This document shows, piece after piece, positions 59,281 to 64,000 of a stretch of DNA of 64,000 bases. Numbering within the stretch: the stretch's first letter is position 1; each line of letters begins with the position of its first letter. This DNA comes from JAVVHH01 sp965276815 (lineage in GTDB: Bacteria > Pseudomonadota > Alphaproteobacteria > Acetobacterales > Acetobacteraceae). The position numbers and the translations under genes were made by a program. The notes beneath the pieces were generated by a model. That model was not told the DNA's origin. It searched no databases and saw only the letters and a list, made by a program, of their open reading frames with translations. The stretch spans positions 992,001 to 1,056,000 of the forward strand of contig CBDIBE010000012.1 in assembly GCA_965276815.1 (NCBI GenBank), in the 5' to 3' direction.

Positions 59281-60359
59281 CAGGAGACGAGTTTCCGGAA
59301 CTCCTCGGCCTTCGCGTTGGCCTGCGTCCGTTCCTCGGGCGTGAGGTCGACGGCGCCGATGAACTCGTCGGTCATGACCTTGTCCGGCATCTTGTCGCCC
59401 GGCGAGGCGAGCGCCTGCATGACCAGCGCGGACATTTTGGTGAAGGTCGCCGGGTCGCTCCAGCCGAGCGGATGGCCTTCCCCCGCCTTGTCGAGCATCG
59501 CCACCTGGAACAGCCCGATGCCGAGCCGCGTCTGCTCGGCGCCTTGCGCGGCGAGCCCAATCTCCGGCACCGCCTTCATGAAAATCTTCAGCGCGGCGTC
59601 AGGGTCGAGCAGCACGAAGCGGGCGGCCTTCATCAACCCAGTGGTGATGCCGCGCACCGTCTCGGGGTCTGCCGTCAGGCGCGCCGCCTGGGTCATCAGC
59701 ATGTTGCCGTAGAAGGACAGGCCGACCTGGCTGAACAGGATGAAGCGGATCGGCGTGCCGAGCGCGCTGAAGGTGGGGACCAGGGTCGGCGCGAGCCCGC
59801 TCACCGCATCCGCCTTGCCCTGGACGAACATGCTGTTGCGGACGTTCGGGTCGGCGGCGATGTGGTTGATCTTGCTGTAGTCGACTCCCGCCGCGGCCGC
59901 GAAGGCCGGCAGGAACGGATATTCGCCCGAGGAGGTGGTCGAGGAGATGGAGTGGCCGGCCAGGTCCTTCGCCGTCTTGATCGGCCCGTCCTTCTTCACC
60001 GCGATCCCCATCATCGCGTCGTAGCTGCAGCAGGCGATCTGCACGAGTGGCAGGCCCTTCGCCGCCTGCTGCAACCCGGCGGAGGCCACCGACATGCCAA
60101 AATCGAACCGCCCGGCACCGATCGCCTGTGCGGCCGCCACCGAGCCGGAGCCGCGCGACACGGTCACGTCCAGGCCGGCATCCGACCAATAACCATTCTC
60201 GCGGGCGATATAGGCGATCATGTTCGCGCCTTCGGGCACCCAGGGCAGGGTGAAGCTGACCGATTTCGCCGCCCTGGCCCGGCGCGGCCGGGTCGCGAGC
60301 GCCGCCGCACCGGCCGCCAGGCCGAGCGCCGCCCTTCGCGTGAGATTGTCGTGCATCAT
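59280..60359 (-). CDS. Periplasmic binding protein, NMT1/THI5-like
   Basis: A 359-residue binding protein with a twin-arginine-style leader (TRRAALGLAAGAAALATRPRRARA). The mature part SVSFTLPWVPEGANMIAYIARENGYWSDAGLDVTV matches the NMT1/THI5 type, used for pyrimidine thiamine precursors, taurine or nitrate. AAGGAGG lies just upstream; either of two adjacent ATGs (60359 or 60356) may start it. Amidohydrolase upstream suggests a cyclic amide or pyrimidine ligand. Confidence 0.88.
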   Translation of the reverse strand: MMHDNLTRRAALGLAAGAAALATRPRRARAAKSVSFTLPWVPEGANMIAYIARENGYWSDAGLDVTVSRGSGSVAAAQAIGAGRFDFGMSVASAGLQQAAKGLPLVQIACCSYDAMMGIAVKKDGPIKTAKDLAGHSISSTTSSGEYPFLPAFAAAAGVDYSKINHIAADPNVRNSMFVQGKADAVSGLAPTLVPTFSALGTPIRFILFSQVGLSFYGNMLMTQAARLTADPETVRGITTGLMKAARFVLLDPDAALKIFMKAVPEIGLAAQGAEQTRLGIGLFQVAMLDKAGEGHPLGWSDPATFTKMSALVMQALASPGDKMPDKVMTDEFIGAVDLTPEERTQANAKAEEFRKLVS

Positions 60360-60367
60360 AGGCCTCC

Positions 60368-61855
60368 TTAATTGGCGAGCGGGAACGAGAACGGGCTCAT
60401 CTCGGCGGCACTGCGGCCGAGCGGGTCCCAGCCCTGCCAACCCGCCCAGATCCGCTCGCCCGCCTCCTGCGCCTGGGTGCGCAGGGCGGCAAAGTCGACG
60501 CCCGGAATGCGACCGTCCTGCATCCGCACAACGCCATCGACGATCACCGTGTCCACGTCGTCGCCGATCCCGCAATCGATCAGGCTCTTGATCGGGTCGC
60601 GCACCGGGCCCATCCGCAGCGTGTCCCCGCCGTCCAGGCCGATGATGACGATGTCCGCCTTGGCGCCCGGCGCGATCCGGCCGAGATCATCCCGGCCCAG
60701 AGAGCGCGCGCCGCCCAGCGTGGCCGCCTCGAACACCTCGCCGGCGCTGGCCGCGCGCAAATTGCGGCTCGCCACCTTCCCGGCATAGGAGGCGTTGCGC
60801 ATTTGCAAGATCATGTCGCGCGGATAGGTGTCGGTGCCGAGCGCGATGTTGACGCCGGCGCGGCGATAGGACTGCCAGTTGTCGAGGAAACGGCCACGGC
60901 GGGCGATGTTGACCGGGCAGTGCGAGATCGAGCAACGGTGCCTTCCCATGATCTCCAGGTCATGGGCGCCGGAATAGTTCACCAGCTTATTGTCGGCGGT
61001 GAAGTTGCCGTGGCCGATGTTCAGCCGGTCCGACATCAGGCCGACATGCTCAAGCAGCTCGATCGACGTCATCTGGTGCTCGCGGATGATGTCGAACACC
61101 TCATGGATGTTGTAGGCGGCGTGGATGGCGACGGGCAGGCCACGCTCCTGCGCCGCCTCGGCCGCTTGGCGCATCAGCGCCACGGTGCAGGTCTCGATCT
61201 CGCGCGGCACCAGGATCCCTCGCACCCGGTCATCCTGGTCGCCCTGGTGCCGCTCGATGAAGTCGAGCGCCAGCGCGAACTCGCGCTCGCCGGCCGCCTC
61301 GTCCAGCCGGCGCTCCAGCCTGCCGCCCTCGCCGCCAACCCAGCGGCCGCTGTCGAAGCCGGGGCCGAGATAGGCGCGGATGCCCAGCTCGCCGACCACC
61401 TCGAGCAGCGCCTGCTGCACCCGGAGCTGGCTGCCGAATTCGACGAAGGTGGTGATGCCGTTGCGCAACAGTTCGGCGATGGTGAAGCGCGCGTTGAGCT
61501 GCAGCGCCTCATGGGCGGCGTTGTCGTCAGGACGGACGTAGCGCACGTCGCCGCCGACCCGCGCGCCCTCGCGGGCGACGCTGATCTCCAGGAAGGGCTG
61601 GCCAAAATAGTCGGGGCGGCCGACGTCGGAGATCAGCCGGTGCGAGGCCCGGTGCCCGGAATGGACGTGGGTGTCGATGAATCCGGGGCAGACGAGCTTG
61701 CCGCGCGCGTCGATCTCGCGGTCGACGGTGCCCTCGAAATGCTCGCCCGCGAACAACACCTTGGGGCCCTCGAACACCAGCTCGGCGTCGCGCCACAGCG
61801 TGTGGTGTCCGTTCTCGTGGCCGACGAGCCAGCTGCACGCGATGCGGGTCCGCAT
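60368..61855 (-). CDS. Amidohydrolase (cytosine deaminase/chlorohydrolase-like)
   Basis: A 495-residue metal-dependent hydrolase starting at MRTRIACSWLVG, with GGAG just before the ATG. The metal ligands are DTHVHSGH (His63, His65), AIHAAYN, NIGHGNF and IALGTDTYP. It is a member of the cytosine-deaminase-like branch acting on ring C-N bonds. It opens a five-gene operon with an NMT1-like transporter, so it probably hydrolyses the imported ring compound. Whether the ligand is a thiamine-pyrimidine, a hydantoin or a guanine relative is not decided by sequence. Confidence 0.88.
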   Translation of the reverse strand: MRTRIACSWLVGHENGHHTLWRDAELVFEGPKVLFAGEHFEGTVDREIDARGKLVCPGFIDTHVHSGHRASHRLISDVGRPDYFGQPFLEISVAREGARVGGDVRYVRPDDNAAHEALQLNARFTIAELLRNGITTFVEFGSQLRVQQALLEVVGELGIRAYLGPGFDSGRWVGGEGGRLERRLDEAAGEREFALALDFIERHQGDQDDRVRGILVPREIETCTVALMRQAAEAAQERGLPVAIHAAYNIHEVFDIIREHQMTSIELLEHVGLMSDRLNIGHGNFTADNKLVNYSGAHDLEIMGRHRCSISHCPVNIARRGRFLDNWQSYRRAGVNIALGTDTYPRDMILQMRNASYAGKVASRNLRAASAGEVFEAATLGGARSLGRDDLGRIAPGAKADIVIIGLDGGDTLRMGPVRDPIKSLIDCGIGDDVDTVIVDGVVRMQDGRIPGVDFAALRTQAQEAGERIWAGWQGWDPLGRSAAEMSPFSFPLAN

Positions 61856-61963
61856 CTTCTCTCCTTGGGAAGTCGCGACGGAGACACAGCAATTCGCGTG
61901 CCAGCGCCCTTGGCGGCCCGAATCGGTGGTGCGATGGTTGGGGCGATAGGGATTTGGGATCAA

Positions 61964-62770
61964 ATGCCGCAAGCCAGCCTGCCGATGTATAACCTGCCCG
62001 AAATGCAGGCGGAGAACGCCGCGTTCTGGCAGGCAATCCGCACGGAGGCGGGGCGGCTCGGTCTGACCGACCTGCCGCCCGCGCTGGATTTCGCGCGCAA
62101 GCCGGTGCCGGCGGAGATCGGGGCGGACACGGTGTTCACCCAGGTCTGTGGCTGGCCCTTGCAGACGATCTACCAGGGACAGGCCGTCGTGCTCGGCGTG
62201 CCGGTCTATGACGCGGCCCACTGCGCGGGACCGACCCATGCGGGCGTGTTCGTGGTCCGCCAAAAGTCTGGCTTCGGCACGGTTGCCGAGCTGCGGGGCT
62301 GCCATCTCGTGTTCAACAGCGTCCACTCGAATTCGGGGATGAATCTGCCGCGCCGGGTCATCGCCGAGCTGGCCGGCGGCGAGAAATTCTTCGCCTCGAT
62401 CACCGAAACCCATAGCCAGCCGAGCAATCTGGAGCGCGTGGCGCGCGGCGAGGCCGATGCGACCTGCGTGGACTGCGTGACCTACGCGTTCTTCGCCCGG
62501 CACCGGCCGGCGCTCGCGACCCGGCTGCGCGTGCTCGCCGCGACGCCATCCACCCCGGCCATTCCGTTCGTGACCGCCGCCGTCACGGACCCGGCCATCA
62601 AAGCCGTGCTCGCCGAGGCGCTCCGCCGGGTCGCGCAGGAAGCGGAGTGGGCGCAAGCGCGCGCCGGGCTGATGCTGCTGGACATCGCGCCGCCCGAAGT
62701 TGCGGACTACCGCATCCCTTGCCGTTATGCCGACGAAGCGGCCGCGCTGCGCTACCCCGTCCTGCAGTAG
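61964..62770 (+). CDS. PhnD-like binding-protein homologue without signal peptide
   Basis: A 268-residue protein of the PhnD/phosphonate binding-protein fold: ASLPMYNLPEM, VFVVRQKSGFGTVAELRGCHLVFNS, NSGMNLPRRVI and GEADATCVDCVTYAF. It has no signal peptide or lipobox, so it would be cytoplasmic, unlike a normal transport receptor. The start at 61964 follows a weak GGGA site; an ATG ten codons upstream is also possible. It is divergent from the amidohydrolase, with 108 bases between starts. A sensor or soluble ligand-binding role is inference. Confidence 0.76.
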   Translation: MPQASLPMYNLPEMQAENAAFWQAIRTEAGRLGLTDLPPALDFARKPVPAEIGADTVFTQVCGWPLQTIYQGQAVVLGVPVYDAAHCAGPTHAGVFVVRQKSGFGTVAELRGCHLVFNSVHSNSGMNLPRRVIAELAGGEKFFASITETHSQPSNLERVARGEADATCVDCVTYAFFARHRPALATRLRVLAATPSTPAIPFVTAAVTDPAIKAVLAEALRRVAQEAEWAQARAGLMLLDIAPPEVADYRIPCRYADEAAALRYPVLQ

Positions 62771-62774
62771 AGAT

Positions 62775-63503
62775 ATGGGCTGGATTTGGCCGGTGCTGGC
62801 CGCCCCCTTTGTGGGCAGCTTCCTCGGCGTGCTGATCCTGCGGCTGCCCGAAGGCAGGCCGGTCGCGCTCGCCCGCTCCGCTTGCGACCATTGCGGGACG
62901 CGGCTGTCCCCGATCGATCTATTGCCCCTGCTGAGCTACGCAAGGCTGCGCGGACGCTGCCGGCACTGCGGTGCGCCGATCGCGCCGTTCCACTGGCAGG
63001 TCGAGCTTGCCGCGGTTGCCGTTGCCCTCTCGGCGCTGGCGGGCGGGACGGAGCAGCCCGGTCTCTGGCTCGATTGCGGGTTTGGCTGGACGCTGCTGGC
63101 CCTGGCCTGGATCGACTGGGACAGCATGCTGCTGCCGGATGTGCTGACCCTGCCGCTGATTCCCGCCGGGTTGCTGGTGACGCTGTGGTTGGAGCCGGAG
63201 CTGGCGACGGACCACGCGCTGGCCGCCGCGATCGGCTACACGGCGCTGCGCGGCCTGGCGCTGTTCTACCGGAAGGTGCGTGGCCGCGAGGGTCTCGGCG
63301 AAGGCGACGCCAAGCTGCTGGCGGCGCTGGGCGCCTGGGTCGGGCTCCAGCAACTGCCGCTCGTCGCGCTGATCGCGGCGCTGGCCGGGCTCGCCGCTTC
63401 GGTGCTGATGTGGCTGCGCGGCGGCGAGTTGCGGGCCTCGACTGCGATCCCGTTCGGGCCGTTCCTCGCCCTGGCCGGCTGGGTGGTCCGGCTTATGGGC
63501 TAA
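62775..63503 (+). CDS. Prepilin peptidase (GspO/PilD-like)
   Basis: A 242-residue membrane aspartyl protease. Two CxxC pairs (CDHC 37-40 and CRHC 62-65) form the cytoplasmic zinc-binding domain. Catalytic aspartates are expected in IDWDSMLLPD and GEGDAKLL. It cleaves and N-methylates type IV prepilins and pseudopilins such as GspG encoded next door. It starts four bases after the PhnD-like stop. Confidence 0.92.
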   Translation: MGWIWPVLAAPFVGSFLGVLILRLPEGRPVALARSACDHCGTRLSPIDLLPLLSYARLRGRCRHCGAPIAPFHWQVELAAVAVALSALAGGTEQPGLWLDCGFGWTLLALAWIDWDSMLLPDVLTLPLIPAGLLVTLWLEPELATDHALAAAIGYTALRGLALFYRKVRGREGLGEGDAKLLAALGAWVGLQQLPLVALIAALAGLAASVLMWLRGGELRASTAIPFGPFLALAGWVVRLMG

Positions 63504-63506
63504 CCG

Positions 63507-63944
63507 TTAATTGCAGATCATCCCGCTGGCCTCGTCGCTCGCGGTTCCCGACTGGCCCTTGGAGCAGAGGTCGAAGTCATGCCCGGGCCGGTTGCTCGGG
63601 CTCTTATAGACATAGGGGTGGTTCCAGGGATCCAAGGGCGACGTGTCGCCCTTCAGGTAGGGGCCGTTCCAACCGGGCGCGCTGGCCGGGCGGGCATTGA
63701 GCGCCCCAAGACCCTCTTCACTCGTCGGATAGGAGCCGACATCGAGCTTATACAGGTCGAGCACCGAGGACAGCCGTTCGACGGATTGCTTGGCGATGTT
63801 GGTGCGCGCGCCGCCGAGTTGCCGCAGCGCCGCAGGTGCGACCATGTAGATCAGCAGCCCCAGGATCGCCACCACCACGAGGATTTCGAGCAGGGTAAAT
63901 CCGGCTTGCCGCCGTTTTGCCGTGTTGGCGCGAGATGCAGGCAT
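63507..63944 (-). CDS. gspG: Type II secretion major pseudopilin GspG
   Basis: A 145-residue pseudopilin. The prepilin leader ends RRQAG, cleaved before FTLLEILVVVAILGLLIYMVAP, with Glu5 of the mature chain in place. The C-terminal domain has EEGLGALNARP and SPLDPWNHPYVYKSP, typical of GspG. The ATG at 63944 is preferred over an upstream TTG. It lies convergent with the prepilin peptidase, with three bases between stops. Other gsp genes would lie beyond the window. Confidence 0.93.
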   Translation of the reverse strand: MPASRANTAKRRQAGFTLLEILVVVAILGLLIYMVAPAALRQLGGARTNIAKQSVERLSSVLDLYKLDVGSYPTSEEGLGALNARPASAPGWNGPYLKGDTSPLDPWNHPYVYKSPSNRPGHDFDLCSKGQSGTASDEASGMICN

Positions 63945-64000
63945 TGATCTCAACTCGGCTAGTTAAGGTGAACAAAAATGCCGTTGTGACGTAACTCGAG

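Noticed and set aside
60803..62656. Long open frames on both strands extending the amidohydrolase (to 62656) and the PhnD-like gene (from 60803)
   Set aside because: Each runs antisense through the other's gene. The amidohydrolase and PhnD-like domains begin at 61855 and 61964, so the extra N-terminal parts are shadows.
1..64000. tRNA, rRNA, CRISPR arrays, insertion sequences, phage genes
   Set aside because: I saw no cloverleaf-like tRNA, no rRNA blocks, no regularly spaced repeats, no transposase or integrase and no terminal inverted repeats. Short tRNA-like signals cannot be excluded by eye.

Overview
This 64 kb window is GC-rich, densely packed chromosomal DNA from a bacterium, most probably an alphaproteobacterium of the Rhodospirillales/Acetobacteraceae type. 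That placement is inferred from codon and GC style, the many ABC uptake operons with ATGA/GTGA/TTGA gene overlaps, a NicB/IorB-type molybdenum oxidoreductase with a three-heme cytochrome c, and one EcfG-like stress promoter; no rRNA or tRNA is present to settle it. No CRISPR array, insertion sequence or prophage was seen.

Layout. 0-3.4 kb: remnants of a LysR-type regulator and of an NAD-dependent epimerase around a glutamine amidotransferase, then an FkbM methyltransferase and a family 2 glycosyltransferase. 3.4-6.2 kb: a binding-protein transporter operon without its own ATPase. 6.3-14.9 kb: the high-affinity potassium system, a 27-residue membrane peptide followed by kdpF-A-B-C and kdpD-E, ending in a PtsN-like EIIA gene. 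15.0-15.7 kb: a CcdA/CcdB toxin-antitoxin pair with a perfect palindrome between its promoter boxes. 15.8-19.6 kb: a polyamine-type ABC operon. 19.6-23.5 kb, minus strand: hydroxyacid dehydrogenase, acetate kinase, M28 peptidase. 23.6-27.8 kb: an SsuABC-like transporter with two different permeases and a MetE-like gene. 27.9-32.5 kb: a collapsed amino-acid ABC transporter (binding protein fused to a permease tail, only the ATPase intact), a GntR regulator and uxuA/uxuB for hexuronate breakdown. 32.5-37.2 kb: an SDR lacking catalytic residues and a periplasmic molybdenum/iron-sulphur/cytochrome c oxidoreductase.

37.3-41.5 kb looks like an island, with visibly lower GC: a tiny lipoprotein, an unrecognised 358-residue protein, and a pair resembling Pseudomonas ExoU and its chaperone (a 693-residue patatin phospholipase with the dyad at Ser139/Asp343 and a CesT-type chaperone). 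41.6-53 kb: small catabolic enzymes, two MFS transporters, YjbQ, a polysaccharide deacetylase, a ROK-type kinase whose motifs run in circularly permuted order, an SDR/PanE pair, CsbD with a stress-like promoter and strong terminator, and a flavin reductase. 53-64 kb: a polysaccharide flippase, an orphan branched-chain amino-acid-type binding protein, three small proteins, a five-gene amidohydrolase/ABC operon, a cytoplasmic PhnD-like protein, a prepilin peptidase and the GspG pseudopilin.

The two observations most worth pursuing are the ExoU/SpcU-like effector-chaperone pair with its unknown neighbour, and the permuted ROK protein. The EIIA gene built into the kdp operon and the SBP-permease deletion scar are the next most informative.
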